Shown: positions 13,019 through 24,587 of the stretch, piece after piece
Numbering within the stretch: position 1 is the first letter of the stretch
Layout: each line of letters starts with the position of its first letter
Assembly: GCF_027579695.1 (NCBI RefSeq)
Contig: NC_083571.1
Coordinates: 50,996,297-51,060,296 of the forward strand
Direction: 5' to 3'
DNA length: 64,000 bases
Source: Neoarius graeffei
Lineage: Eukaryota > Chordata > Actinopteri > Siluriformes > Ariidae
Translations under genes and position numbers: made by a program
Notes under the pieces: generated by a model
Seen by the model: only the letters and a program-made list of their open reading frames with translations
Database searches by the model: none
Told to the model about the DNA's origin: nothing

Positions 13019-13900
13019 CACAGGAGTTTCCTGCAGATGTTAAAGGACCGCAGCCTCCTAAGAAAGTATAGCCTGCTCTGTCCTTTCCTGTATAAGTGTT
13101 TGGTGTTGCAAGTCCAGTCCAGCTTGCTGTCCAGCCACAGCCTGAGATAATTGTAGGAATCCACAGCCTCCACCTCGACTCCCTCGATCAGAACTGGTCG
13201 TAACCTTGGTCTGGACCTCCCAAAGTCAATGACCAGCTCCTTGGTCTTTGAGGTGTTGAGCTGCAGATGGTTCCTGTTGCACCACACAGCAAAGTCCCTC
13301 ACCAGGCTCCTATACTCCTCCTCTCTGTCATCACTGATACACCCAACGATCGGCAAACTTCTGAATGTGACACAGCTCTGAGTTGTAGCAGAAGTCCGTG
13401 GTGTACAGGGTAAAGAGAAGAGGGGCCAGCACCATGCCCTGGGGTGCTCCGGTGCTGCTAATCACAGTGTCAGATGTGATGTCCTTCAGCCTGACGTACT
13501 GCGGCCTGTCAGTGAGGTAGCTGGAGATTCAGATGACCAGGCAGGGGTACACTCGCATCCTGTTCAGTTTGTCCTGAAGCAGTAGGGGCTGGATGGTGTT
13601 AAAGGCACTCGAGAAGTCCAAGAAGAGGATCCTCACTGTGCCATTTCCCTTATCCAGATGCGAGTGGGCTCGGTGTAGCAGATAGAGGATGGCATCTTTC
13701 ACACCAACACCTGCCCGGTACGCAAACTGCAGACAGTCCTGGGCATGTTGTACCTGGGGTCTGAGGAGGCTGAGGAAGAGCCGCTCCAACGTCTTCATCA
13801 GATGTGAAGTGAGCGCCACCGGTCGGAAGTCATTCAGCTCGCTGGGCCGATTCTTTTTGGGAATTGGAATGATACACGATGTCTTCCAGAGGGTTGACAC
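13019..13900 (-). pseudogene. LINE ORF2 reverse transcriptase core
   Basis: The RT fingers and palm lie at 13900-13529 (WKTSCIIPIPKKNRPSELND, FRPVALTSHLMK, ILFLDFSSAFNTI). After a frame break, the palm and thumb lie at 13356-13019 (NRNHLQLNTSKTKELVIDF, YNYLRLWLDSKLDW). Bases 13500-13380 encode the intervening palm region, including the protein equivalent of APQGMVLAPLLF-type residues. At least two frame changes occur, so no enzyme is made. It is cut at 13010 by the hAT element and resumes at 11602. Confidence 0.82.
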
Positions 13901-13975
13901 TCTCCCCAGCTGCAGGCTGAGGTTAAAGATGCGTTGGAGTGGTTCACCCAGTTTAGCAGCACAGGTCTTCAGTTG

Positions 13976-14587
13976 TCATGGACACACCTTGTCCGGGCCT
14001 GCTGCTTTCCTGGGGTGAAGCTTCCTCAGTTGACCTCTGACCTGGTCTGCAGTAATGCATAGAGGAGTCTGTGTTGAGGTGGGGGAGGAGAGGGCTGCTG
14101 TGATGACTGGGGGGAGGTGTGTTGAGGGAAGAAGGAGAGATGGCTGTAGTGAGGGAGAGGGTGGGGGGAATGTGGGCTGGTTGAACTGATTGAAGAAGTC
14201 ATTCAACTCGTTCACCCTCTCCACTGTCCCTTCAATGACTCTGGTCTTTGTATTGTGGCCTGTGATGGTTTTCACACCTTCCCAGACCTCCCTCATGCTG
14301 TTCTCCTTCAGCTTCTGCTCCACCTTTCTCCTGTAGCTGTCCTTAGCTTCCCTCATGCAGCGTTTCACCTCCTGCTGTGCTGCTTTCATCGCCTCCCTAT
14401 CCCTGCTCCTGAAGGTGGCCTTCTTCCTGTTGAGGACAGCTTTGACTTCCTGTGTTACCCATGGCTTGTTATTAGGGTAACACCGTACAGTCTTAGCGGG
14501 GGAGACCACGTCTGCACAGAAGTTGAGGTAATCTATCAGACAGCGTGTCAGCCCCTCTATGTCCTCACAGTGTGGGCTAAGCAGCAC
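13976..14587 (-). pseudogene. LINE ORF2 linker and start of RT
   Basis: 203 residues continuing the LINE protein: KPWVTQEVKAVLNRKKATF, a basic helical region (EVKRCMREAKDSYRRKVEQ), a low-complexity Pro/Ser stretch near residues 137-175, and RKAAGPDKV at the start of RT. The frame is lost after that. Related LINEs have this region uninterrupted between endonuclease and RT. Confidence 0.82.
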
Positions 14588-14603
14588 ATCCCAGTCCGTG
14601 TTG

Positions 14604-15581
14604 TCATAGCAGTCTTTGAGGGCATCTTTCCATTTCAGGGGACCACCTCCTGATGGAGCTAGTTGTTGCAGGCAGCCTTTGAACCAGGGGGGTATACTTC
14701 GGCTGTAGAAGAACCAGGTTGTGGTCAGACTTCCCTAGTGGGTGGAGAAGTGTGACTCTGCATGCATCCCTCACATTAGCATACAGCAAGTCAATTGTCC
14801 TGTTGTTCCTTGTTGGACAATCCACAGCCTGGTAAAAAGCAGCCAAAGTAGAGTCCAAAGTAGCATGATTAAAGTCTCCAGAAATGATCATAAATGCCTC
14901 AGGGTGCTGTGTCTGCAGCCTTGCTGTGACAGAGTGAATCCTCTCACATGCAGCAGCTGCATCTGCCTTCGGAGGGATGTAAACACAGATGGTGATCACG
15001 TGACTGAACTCCCTTGGGAGATAATATGGCCGCAGGCTAATGGCTAGCAGCTCCAAGTCTAGGCAATATAAAACTGTCTTTATGGAGATATGTCCCGGGT
15101 TACACCAGCGGTTGTTAACATAAATGAAGAGTCCCCCACCTTTGATTTTCCCGCATGTGTTAGTTTCTCTGTCGGCTCTCACATCAGTGAATCCCTGCAG
15201 GTCCACATTAGCATCCGGTACAAGGTGTGTTAGCCATGTCTCTGTAAAGATAAATAAGCTGCTCTCCCGATAAATCCGCTGGTTGTTCAGAGTGGAAAGC
15301 TCGTCGACTTTATTCGGCAGCGAGTTCACATTCCCCATGATAATGGAGGAAATGGATGGTTTGTAGTGCTGCTGGTTGTCCACTAGCCTAGCCTTTAGCT
15401 TAGCTCCAACTTTGCAGCCCCTGGGTTTCCTCCTCAGCTCCGCTTGGATGGGGTGTCGTATCCCGGCTCGTCCCATTGTTTTCAGGGCCAGCAGCTCCTC
15501 TCTTGAATAAGTGAGAAAACTGGCTCCTGGTTGCGTGTTAAAGTTAAATATATCCATGTTATATACGGTAGTTAAACACAC
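14604..15581 (-). pseudogene. LINE ORF2 5' part: AP endonuclease domain
   Basis: A 325-residue open stretch carries the exonuclease-endonuclease-phosphatase fold. Visible parts are GNVNSLPNKVDEL (about residue 84), FTETWL (the metal-binding Glu), VYIPPKADAAAACE, ISGDFNHATLD (GDFN catalytic motif) and LGKSDHNLVL (SDH). These motifs look intact. The domain nicks target DNA for target-primed reverse transcription. The ORF ends at 14604 and the protein continues in another frame from 14587, so the element is broken here. Confidence 0.85.
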
Positions 15582-15683
15582 TATGTCTTTGTAAGAAGAG
15601 CAAAAAAAAAAGGTGGAAAAAAGAGGTTTAAAGAGCTAAAAACTACAGAGCTACTGGAGAGGCAGCCGTCTCACACAGCGCCC

Positions 15684-15686
<3 letters not shown>

Positions 15687-15742
<56 letters not shown>
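15687..15742. repeat. (TA)n microsatellite
   Basis: About 28 TA units immediately left of the TIR element at 15743; a matching TA run lies on its right side. Confidence 0.95.
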
Positions 15743-15746
<4 letters not shown>

Positions 15747-16414
15747 TGCTGTCAAGCGATTAAAATATTTAATCGTGATTAATGTCGCAACTGTCATAGT
15801 TAACTCGCGATTAATCGCAATTTAATCGCACATTTTTGTCACATGAAAAACCATTATAATTCTCTTATCAGCATAAAAAAGTGAATGGGCTTGCTCACCA
15901 TTCGAACTACGGGGGTACACGGGGGATCCGAGATCCCCTGAAACAGACATGAGATCCCTTCAAAACATGATTTGGGAAATGTTGGGGGGTCTCTAAAATA
16001 TTGGCAAAATGATGTTTATTGACATAGCAATCGTGTGTAACGGGAAGCATTTGCATATCCAAAGTGAGCGCGTGATGGAGAGCTGCGCTCTGAGACAAGC
16101 GCAAGCACCCCCCAAGGGAAAATAAGGGACCCCCCCGAAAATATCAGCATAGTTTGAACACTGGTTGTACCAATGTTTTTTTTTTATTGCAGAGCATAAC
16201 ACGTCTTGTCACAGCCACTGCAAAGTGGGGCTGGAGCCGCCGATGGGAAAACGAAACCTAAGCCGAGCACCATGGCTCTTCGGGGGAGGGCAGAGGACTC
16301 TGGCTGTGCGGGGCATGGCATCATGTCACAGAGTGTTAATCTCGCGATAAAAAAATTATCGCCGTTAAAATTGAATCAAGTTAACGCATTAAAAACGCGA
16401 CATTTTTGACAGCA

Positions 16415-16419
<5 letters not shown>
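15743..16419. mobile_element. Non-autonomous TIR element inside a TA repeat
   Basis: The ends read TTAGTGCTGTCAA and mirror each other. Sub-terminal parts repeat the word TTAATCG / CGATTAA (left) and TTAACGCATTAAAAACGC (right). Both sides are TA repeats, as if insertion was into a TA tract. No transposase is visible. A partial copy of the left end (ATTGATTAAAATATTTAATCA) recurs at about 29393-29420, again beside TA repeats. The superfamily was not determined. Confidence 0.7.

Positions 16420-16481
<62 letters not shown>
16418..16481. repeat. (TA)n microsatellite
   Basis: About 31 TA units immediately right of the TIR element, before the outer Tc1-like transposon. Confidence 0.95.
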
Positions 16482-16484
<3 letters not shown>

Positions 16485-17164
16485 GGTACACACACATTAT
16501 ACACTTGTGGTCAGTAGTTTACATACAGTGACATGAATTTCAGCTTGGATATTAATGTCATGACAATATTGGGCTTTCAGTAATTTCTTTGAACTGTTCT
16601 TTTCTGTGGCAGAATGATTGTACCACACACATCTTTAATAAAAAATAAAAATAAAAAATGAGAATTTGGTGCACAAGTTTGAATTTTCTTTGGATTTTCT
16701 TTTTGTGAACAATTATTTTATTTTGTAAATACAAAAGACTCTGAAACAAAAAACAGAAACAGAACAATCCCACATCCCCACCCTCCACCCACTAACCCAC
16801 CCTCAAATAAACCCTGTGGCAAACATCTGATTGAAGTATAATAACAGCATATATATATAATACTAAATACAAATGTATACACATACATAATATCTATACC
16901 AGGCATCACCAAATGGCGGACCTCGGTCCGGATCCGGACCCAGTGATGGTTCTGTCCGGACCCGTGACCAATGGTAAACTGACGAGATTAAGTAATTTTC
17001 ATGGAGCATTATTTTGGACGGTTGTGGCTATTGACAGCGGGCACTGCTACTCCAGTTAATAAGACAATAGCTTCACTCAGTGGAGCCAATAAAATCATTA
17101 GTTTACACAGAGCAACAAGCAGAGAGGAAGAGAGTTAAGTTAAGAGACAACCAACCGAGACAAC

Positions 17165-17536
17165 ATGGCTTGCTCCAAAAGGCGGCGGAAAGTAGACAAG
17201 GAAAATCGTTGTTTTAAAGATGACTGGACGGAGAAATATATGTTCATTCTTCCGGTGAGCAGTTCAAAACCAGTGTGCCTCATATGCTCAGAAAACGTGG
17301 CATTAATTAAAAGCGGCAACGTGAAGCGCCACTACGAAACAAAGCACAGCTCTTTTGAGCAAAGTTATCCCCTGAAGTCCGAGCTGAGGGCATGCAAAAT
17401 AACCCAACTGCAAGCACAGTATGACAGGTCTACCCGACTCATCACACATACATTTACAGCCCAGCAATGTGCAAACGAATGTTCCTTAAAAGTAGCGTGG
17501 ATTTTGGGGCAACATTTGGTGATGGGACAGTTGTGA
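17165..17536 (+). CDS. BED-type zinc finger N terminus of a hAT transposase, truncated
   Basis: 123 residues from ATG at 17165. A basic start (CSKRRRKVDKENR) is followed by a BED-like zinc finger with CLIC near residue 39 and HYETKH near residue 58. Then comes a helical stretch with LKSELRACKITQLQAQYDRS. This is how hAT transposases related to GTF2IRD2/ZBED-type proteins begin; the full enzymes are about 600 residues. The catalytic region is deleted. If transcribed, it could bind transposon ends without cutting, but nothing here shows expression. Confidence 0.75.
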   Translation: MACSKRRRKVDKENRCFKDDWTEKYMFILPVSSSKPVCLICSENVALIKSGNVKRHYETKHSSFEQSYPLKSELRACKITQLQAQYDRSTRLITHTFTAQQCANECSLKVAWILGQHLVMGQL

Positions 17537-17593
17537 AGGAGTGCTTAAACGCCGTTGCTGAGACATTATTTGAGGCTCAACAATGAACACCTA

Positions 17594-19201
17594 CAGTGGT
17601 GCTTGAAAGTTTGTGAACCCTTTAGAATTTTCTATATTTCTGCATAAATAGGACCTAAAACATCATCAGATTTTCACACAAGTCCTAAAAATAGGTAAAG
17701 AGAACCCAGTTAAACAAATAAGACAAAAATATTATACTGGGTCATTTATTTATTGAGGAAAATGATCCAATATTACATATCTGTGAGTGGCAAAAGTATG
17801 TGAACCTCGAGGATTAGCAGTTAATTTGAAGGTGAAATTAGAGTCAGGTGTTTTCAATCAATGGGATGACAATCAGGTGTGAGTGGGCACCTGTTGTATT
17901 TAAAGAACAGGGATCTATCAAAGTCTGATCTTCACAACACACGTTTGTGGAAGTGTATCATGGCATGAACAAAGGAGATTTCTGAGGACCTCAGAAAAAG
18001 CGTTGTTGATGCTCATCAGGCTGGAAAAGGTTACAAAACCATCTCTAAAGAGTTTGGACTCCACCAATCCACAGTCAGACAGACTGTGTACAAATGGAGG
18101 AAATTCAAGACCATTGTTACCCTCCCCAGGAGTGGTCAACCAACAAAGATCACTCCAAGAGCAAGGCATGTAATAGTCGGCAAGGTCACAAAGGACCCCA
18201 GGGTAACTTCTAAGCAACTGAAGGCCTCTCTCACATTGGCTAATGTTAATGTTCATGAGTCCACCATCAGGAGAACACTGAACAACAATAGTGTGCATAG
18301 CAGGGTTGCAAGGAGAAAGTTACTGCTCCCCAAAAAGAACATTTCTGCTCATCTGCAGTTTGCTAAAGATCACATGGACAAGCCAGAAGGATATTGAAAA
18401 ATGTTTTGTGGACGGATGAGACCAAAATCAAACTTTTTGGTTTAAATGAGAAGCGTTATGTTTGGAGAAAGGAAAACACTGCATTCCAGCAAAAGAACCT
18501 TATCCCCTCTGTGAAACATGGTGGTGGTAGTATCATGGTTTGGGCCTGTTTTGCTGCATCTGGGCCAGGACGGCTTGCCATCGTTGATGGAACAATGAAT
18601 TCTGAATTATACCAGCGAATTCTAAAGGAAAATGTCAGGACATCTGTCCATGAACTGAATCTCAAGAGAAGGTGGGTCATGCAGCAAGACAATAACCCTA
18701 AGCACACAAGTTGTTCTACCAAAGAGTGGTTAAAGAAGAATAAAGTTAATCTTTTGGAATGGCCAAGTCAAAGTCCTGATCTTAATCCAATCGAAATCTT
18801 GTGGAAGGACCTGAAGCGAGCAGTTCATGTGAGGAAACCCACCAACATCCCAGAGTTAAAGCTGTTCTGTATGGAGGAATGGGCTAAAATTCCTCCAAGC
18901 CGGTGTGCAGGACTGATCAACAGTTACCAGAAACATTTAGTTGCCGTTATTGCTGCACAAGGGCGTCACACCAGATACTGAAAACAAAGGGTCACATACT
19001 TTTGCCACTCACAGATATGTAATATTGGATCATTTTCCTCAATAAATAAATGACCAAGTATAATATTTTTGTCTCATTTGTTTAACTGGGTTCTCTTTAT
19101 CTACTTTGAGGACTTGTGTGAAAATCTGATGATGTTTTAGGTCATATTTATGCAGAAATATAGAAAATTCTAAAGGGTTCACAAACTTTCAAGCACCACT
19201 G
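17594..19201 (+). mobile_element. Tc1-like transposon, copy 2 (CAGTGGTGCT family)
   Basis: The inverted ends CAGTGGTGCTTGAAAGTTTG are near perfect at both sides, with TA at 17592-17593 and 19202-19203. Length is 1608 bp with an almost whole transposase gene. It was inserted into the hAT element after that element had entered the L1. It is the better preserved of the two family members here. Confidence 0.95.
17960..18981 (+). pseudogene. Tc1-like transposase, two lesions from open
   Basis: From ATG at 17960 the frame is open to 18397 apart from a TGA at codon 3 (17966). It shows the helix-turn-helix domain (EFGLHQSTVRQTVYKWRK) and a second HTH (VHESTIRRTLNNN). A single-base deletion at about 18394 shifts the frame. 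The rest (18394-18981) is open with the DDE core: WTDETKIKLFG (first Asp), MQQDNNPKHTS (second Asp) and SPDLNPIEILW (Glu). The C terminus ends GRHTRY. So all three catalytic residues remain, but the gene is broken twice. Confidence 0.9.
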
Positions 19202-19983
19202 TACATATCTGCATGAGAATGGCACTAACTCCATTCCAACCAAGATTTAAATTACTGGCAGGTCAGCCACATGCCCATTTTTCTCATTAAGAAAAGTAAA
19301 GGAAGAAGAATTAAAAGAGAAAAGTTCAAAGAAAAATTTTCTGTTTGCATTCCCCCTCCTGAAAAGCCACTTGTTTTCTGAAGATGTGGACTTTTTTTTT
19401 TTCTTGAAAAGTTGGCCCTCATTTTTTTAGGCTGGGACTGCCTTATTTTAAGAACAAAGAAGAGAAAATGTTGTCAATGCTCTGTTTGCACTTTTTAGTG
19501 AATGTTTTCTGAGTTGACTTTTTTACTTGAAGTGTAGGCCTTTAATTCTTCAGGTTGGGACCGCTTTAATTTAAGAGAAAAAGGAGTTATTCCACTCTGT
19601 TTGCACTTTTTAAATTTATTTTATTCTGAGGTTTCTGTTTTCTTTAATCTGAAATAAAGGCCTTGAATTTATTTTCCTGGGACTACTTTTATTTATGGTA
19701 AAAGAGATCGTTGTGCACTCAGTTCGTTTCCTGCATTGGAAATTAACAATAAATATTGTTGAAACCATATGAAAATGTGGACATAGGAGAAGGCTATAAG
19801 ACATAAGCTGGACTTCGGTTCGGACCTTCTACTTGGACAAAATTTAATAACTGGACCTCAGTGACTTTTAATTGAATACCCCTGATCTATACAGTTGTAC
19901 GCAAACACCATACATATACAATGCTAAGTACATGCACATGGAAGAGGGGAAAAAAGAAGGAAAAAAATCTGATATAATGGATA

Positions 19984-21490
19984 TCAACAGTGGCTAACAA
20001 ACGCTTTCACTTTATCAAAGGAAGCACTCCACCTCTCCAAAGTCCTTGTGCTAGCCCTATGAATACGAGCTGTTGAAAGCTCCATGGAAATAATTTCAAG
20101 CAAACTAAGAGCCAATAAACATCTACACATAAAATGAGGAGGGTTCCAGCCACAGACCAGCAACGTCTTAGCTGCTGTGAAAGTGGCAAGAAGTAGGTTC
20201 CTCTGAAATAATGTCAGTGGAAGGTTTGAAAAGTCCACCAGAAAGAACAAATTAAGTGTTAAAATAAGATCTCTGTCTATTAGGCTTGATACCATATATC
20301 CATAGCTAACTGTTGCCAGGATGGGTGAATTGTTGGGCAGTCCCCAAAAAAATGTAAAAAAAAAAAAAAGTCCCAGGCACCACTTGAGAACATAAATTAC
20401 AGTTCGGAGACAAGGAGAGATACATTTGAAATTGTTTCAGTGGGGTCAAGTAAATTCTATGTGCCAGCTTCCAATGTATCATCTGATGATTTGGGTTTTT
20501 AGACGATAGAATAATTACTTTCCACGTTTGATTAGAGAAGATGTCTTGTACGTCACATTCTAGATCTTTAGACCAAACTGCAGCTACTCCAAGAGAGCTA
20601 TATGAGGATTTAAGAAGAAAAGAATAAATACGGGAGGCAGAGCTAATGCTATAGTGATTGGAATATATTAACTTGCGGAGTGGATGTAAAGGTGGCTGTG
20701 TATCCCGGGGGACTCCACAAGCACGAAGAGCAGAACTGATATGCAAGTACATATAAAATGAAGTGCCAGGTACATCGTATTGAGCCTTGATATCCTGAAA
20801 TATTCTTAGACCTTTGTCATTGAATATGTCCCCGAGAACCTTGATGTTGCATTCAGCCCACTGAGAGCACTGGAATGGAACATTTCCAGACAAGAACTAA
20901 TAATTATTAAAGAGTGGGGTGTGGTGATGCCATTTTGACATGGATCCTGTCTGTTTTTCTATTGTCCTCCAGGTGGATATTAAATGGGTTATTTTAGGAC
21001 CAAAACAGAGACTACATTGTCGAAGAGAAATACTACAAAAAAAAGGTCCTTTAATTCATGGTGAGCCATGATTGATTCTTCAATGGCCCTCCATGCCACT
21101 GTAGCATCGGAGCTGAACCAAACTGATACAGGACGAAGGATAAATGATTGGGAGTAAAATTTGAAATTGGGAAAAGAAAGACCTCCATCTACCTTACTGC
21201 ACTGAATAGTGGATAACTTGATACGAGAATGCTTCCCATTGCAAATATATTTTAGGTGAACAGAATTAAGTTGGTCCCAGAAGCGGATTGGGGGTGGTAA
21301 AGGTATCATGACACTATAGAAGTTAACACATGGGAGGACATTCATTGTAACTACAGATATCTGAGCATGTAAGGAGTTAGGTAAATGTGACCAATTTGAA
21401 AGATCTGCACTCACATCAGAGAGGATTTTATTGAAATTTTTGGTAGTAATATCATGAAAGGAAGGGTAGATGTCTATGCCTAGATATTTG
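19984..21490 (-). pseudogene. L1 ORF2 C-terminal half
   Basis: The minus strand from 21490 encodes the region after the RT catalytic box: YLGIDIYPSF (junction side), DLSNWSHLPNSLHAQISVVT, MNVLPCVNFY and LPPPIRFWDQLNS. It continues at 20893-20306 (HWKLAHRIYLTPLKQF; CSQVVPGTFFF, C-terminal Cys-rich area with a frame slip through an A-run) and 20295-19984. Stops and frameshifts separate the three blocks. The order and content match L1/Tx1-type ORF2 C-termini. Confidence 0.82.
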
Positions 21491-21499
21491 AAAGAAGTC

Positions 21500-22715
21500 C
21501 TCCCCCTTCAAGGACCTGGTCCATGCCCTCGCCAGAGCCCAACAGAGCCAGCACCAGGCGCTGATCGCCCTCCGGAAGGAGCAGGAACAAAGCTTCGAAG
21601 CCCTGGTGCTGGCGCAGCAGGAAGATCGCCAGGCGTTCTGGCACCTGCTCGCATCGGCAGGGTCCATGACCACCACTGCTGCGGACCCTCCCCACCTCAC
21701 CCTAACGAAGATGGGTCCGCATGATGGCCCCGAAGCCTTCCTTGCTCTCTTTGAGCAGGCAGCAGAGGTGTGGGGTTGGCCAGTGGAACAGCGTGCATCG
21801 CCTCCTCCCCCTGCTAATGGGTGAGGCGCAGCTGGCCGCGCTGCAGCTCCCTGCCAACAGCCGGCTGGTCTATGCAGACCTCCGCAGGGCCGTCCTCCAC
21901 CCTAGCCAGCCCGCCGCACCCGCGGTGCCCTCCCATTTCCTACTTCCTTGTCTGTATCTTCTCCCCCTCAGGTGAGTGATGCCCGGAACACCGGTGCAGA
22001 GGGAGAGCCTGGGCCGGTATGCTGGTGCTGTGGGGAACCGGGGCACCTCCAGCATCAGTGCTCGGCGATGGAGGTGGGCGTGGTGGTCCAGATCCCCGAC
22101 TCACCAGGGACAGCCCTCGATCGGGCTGGAGCATATTGCATACCAGTGAGTATCCAAGGGGATACGTATCAGGCTTTGGTGGACTCCAGCTGTAATCAGA
22201 CCTCAATCCACCAAAGCCTGGTGCAAGACGAGGAAGTGGGGAAAGCACAATTGGTGAAGGTGTTGTCTGTGCACGGGGATGTTCACAACTACCCTTTAGT
22301 GTTGGTCCACATTCTATTTCAAGGGGAAAAATTTAGAGTAAAGGCGGTGGTTAATCCTTGCCTTACCCACTGGATAATTCTGGGGACTGACTGGCCGGGA
22401 TTTGAGGAATTAATGACATATCTAGTGAAGAGTGGGGCCTGCCATAGTTTAGCAAGGGGAGGTCCCGGAGTGGCATCGGCGGGAGCAGCTGTCACAGAGC
22501 CGTCTACGTCATCACCGTGTCAGAGTGAGGAGCAGCCTGCTCCTCCTCCCTCTCTCGGGGAGTCCCTTGCGGATTTCCCGTTAGAGCAGTCACGAGATGA
22601 GACTCTGCGGCATGCATTTGACCAAGTGAGAGTAATCAATGGTCAAACTCTCCAGCCGAACACCACACCATCCTTCCCCATTTCTCCATTATTAAAGATA
22701 GATTATACCGAGTGA
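21500..22715 (+). pseudogene. G2 gag-protease remnant
   Basis: The capsid N-terminal part reads in changing frames at 21500-21900. The SCAN-like capsid C-terminal part is deleted: the sequence jumps from the LRRAVL-type block straight to the Pro-rich linker. A CCHC knuckle, CWCCGEPGHLQHQC, lies at about 22020-22062. The retropepsin-like site reads YQALVDSSCNQTSIH, with DSS where the G3 copy has DSG. The ORF 21948-22715 holds the knuckle and protease. Capsid and protease are therefore both defective. Confidence 0.85.
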
Positions 22716-24587
22716 CGCAGGACACTCAGACTAAGGAACCAATAACCCAGCTTTTAATCCCAAAGAGCCACCGGAAATTCATATTCCAGGCAGCTCACTT
22801 TAATCCCATGGCCGGACACTTTGGGGCAGGATAAGACAGTAGCCTGAATAATGGCCCGGTTCTATTGGCCAGGGGTTCATGGCGATGTCCGTAGGTGGTG
22901 TATGGCATGTCGCAAATGCCAGTTAGTAAATCCCGTGGCCATTCTAAAAACGCTTTTGCGCCCTCTGCCATTAATCAAGACCCTGTTCGAAAGAATTGGG
23001 ATGGATCTTGTTGGGCCATTAGATCAGTCAGTACGAGGATATCGCTTTATTTTAGTTCTGGTGGACTATGCAACTCGATATCCGGAAGCAGTGCCTCTTC
23101 GCAATATCTCAGCATGTAGTATTGCATAAGCGCTCTTCCGCGTCATCTCCAGAGTCAGAATCCCCAAAGAGATTCTGACTGATCAAGGCACTATGTTCAT
23201 GTCATGCACACTGCGTGAACTGTATGGATTACTGGGAATTAAGCCTATCCGCACCAGTGTTTATTACCCACAAGCAGATGGCTTAGTCGAACAGTTAAAT
23301 CTCACCCTCAAAAATATAATTAGAAAATTTGTAAGCGAAGATGCATGTAACTGGGATTAATGGCTTGGGCCCCTGTTATTCACAGTGCGAGAGGTCCCGC
23401 AAGCCTCCACGGGGTTCTCCCCATTTTAATTATTATACAGGTGTAAGCGGTGTGGCATTTTGGATGTGCTACGTGAAAATTGGGAGGAGGGACCTTCAAC
23501 TAGTAAAAACAAAATTCAATACGTGCTCGACCTGTGCGCCAAACTCCACACACTCACACACCTAACCCAGGAGAATTTGCGGCAGGCCCAAGAACGTCAA
23601 GTCCGTCTGTACGACAGGGGCACGCGCCTTAGGGAGTTCACATCGGGAGATAAAGTACTCATGTTGTTACCCACGTCAAGCTCTGAATTGATTGCCAGGT
23701 GGCAAGGACCCTTTGAGGTCACACGGTGAGTCGGGGACGTCGACTATGAGGTGAGACGAACAGACAGGGGCGGGACATTAGAGATTTACCACCTCAATCT
23801 GCTAAAATGTTGGAATGAGGAGGTCCCCATGGCACTGGTGTTGGTGGCTCCGGAGAAGGCGGAGCTGGGGCCGGAGGTCCAAAAGGGAAAATTGACATCG
23901 CCCACTGCCCTGGTCCCCTGTGGAGACCACCTCTCCCAGACCCGGCTCAGGGAGGTTGCCCAGTTGCAGACAGAATTTTCTGACATGTTCTCACCCCTGC
24001 CCGGCTGCACCCACCTCATAGAACACCACATTAAGACGCCCCTGGGGGTAGTAGTGCACAGCCGCCCTTACCGACTGCCTGAACACAAAAAAAAGGTTGT
24101 TCAGGAAGAACTCGAGGCCATGCTCGAAATGGGCATCGTCGAGGAGTCCCACAGTGACTGGAGCAGCCCGGTGGTCTTGGTTCCCAAGGCTGATGGGTCG
24201 GTCCAGTTCTGTGTGGACTATAGAAAAGTCAACGCGGTGTCTAAATTTAACACATACCCAATGCCTTGTATTGACAAGTTGCTCGATCAACTAGGCGTGG
24301 CTCGTTTTTATTTGACACTGGATTTGACAAAGGGATATTGGCAGATCCCCTTGACTCCTCTATCCCGAAAGAAAATGGCCTTTTCCACATCGTTTGGCTT
24401 ACACCAGTTCGTCACACTTCCTTTTGGGCTGTTTGGGGCACCTGCTACATTCCAGTGGCTTATGAACAGGGTCCTCCGCCCCCACGCCACCTACGTGGCC
24501 ACCTACCTAGACGACATCATTATTTACAGTAATGACTGGCCGCGGCACCTGGAACACCTGAGGGCTGTACTTAGGTCACTGAGGTGA
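22716..24587 (+). pseudogene. G2 integrase then RT remnant
   Basis: The integrase zinc-binding region and core (RWCMACRKCQLVNP; GMDLVGPLD; LVDYATRYPEAVPL) are at 22851-23129 and end at a stop. The later core (ILTDQGTMF-like, YHPQADG-like) continues in other frames to about 23560. The module KWQGPFEV-equivalent is at about 23700. RT follows in a 278-residue stretch, 23751-24587: SDWSSPVVLVPKADGS, LDLTKGYWQIPL, FGLFGAPATF and an intact YLDDIIIYS box. A TGA at 24585 ends this stretch. Confidence 0.87.

Larger units (their letters stand above)
10905..15690 (-). mobile_element. CR1/L2-like LINE, nearly full length, split by a hAT element
   Basis: On the minus strand it runs from a 5' leader near 15690 to a 3' end near 10905, where CAATAAAGTTTT lies just before an AATCTAATATA end. 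It encodes an AP-type endonuclease, a linker, reverse transcriptase and a C-terminal region. Inserted hAT DNA (11604-13010) splits the RT 3' part; without it the LINE is about 3.4 kb. A CR1/L2/Rex1 type is inferred from the endonuclease, the KPWVTQEVKAVLNRKKATFR linker and the RT. The exact clade was not resolved. Confidence 0.85.
16900..19884 (+). mobile_element. hAT transposon with BED-finger ORF, internally deleted
   Basis: The ends are CAGGCATCACCAAAT and, mirrored at the right, CAGGGGTATTCAATT. They are flanked by the exact 8 bp target duplication ATCTATAC (16892-16899 and 19885-19892). It lies in the 3' region of the L1. A Tc1-like element (17594-19201) is nested inside. Without that it is about 1.4 kb and codes only for the N-terminal zinc finger, so it is a non-autonomous deletion derivative. 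Confidence 0.9.

Noticed and set aside
16900-17536. Domesticated host zinc-finger gene
   Set aside because: It lies between hAT ends with an exact 8 bp duplication and lacks the rest of any domesticated protein, so it is a transposon fragment.
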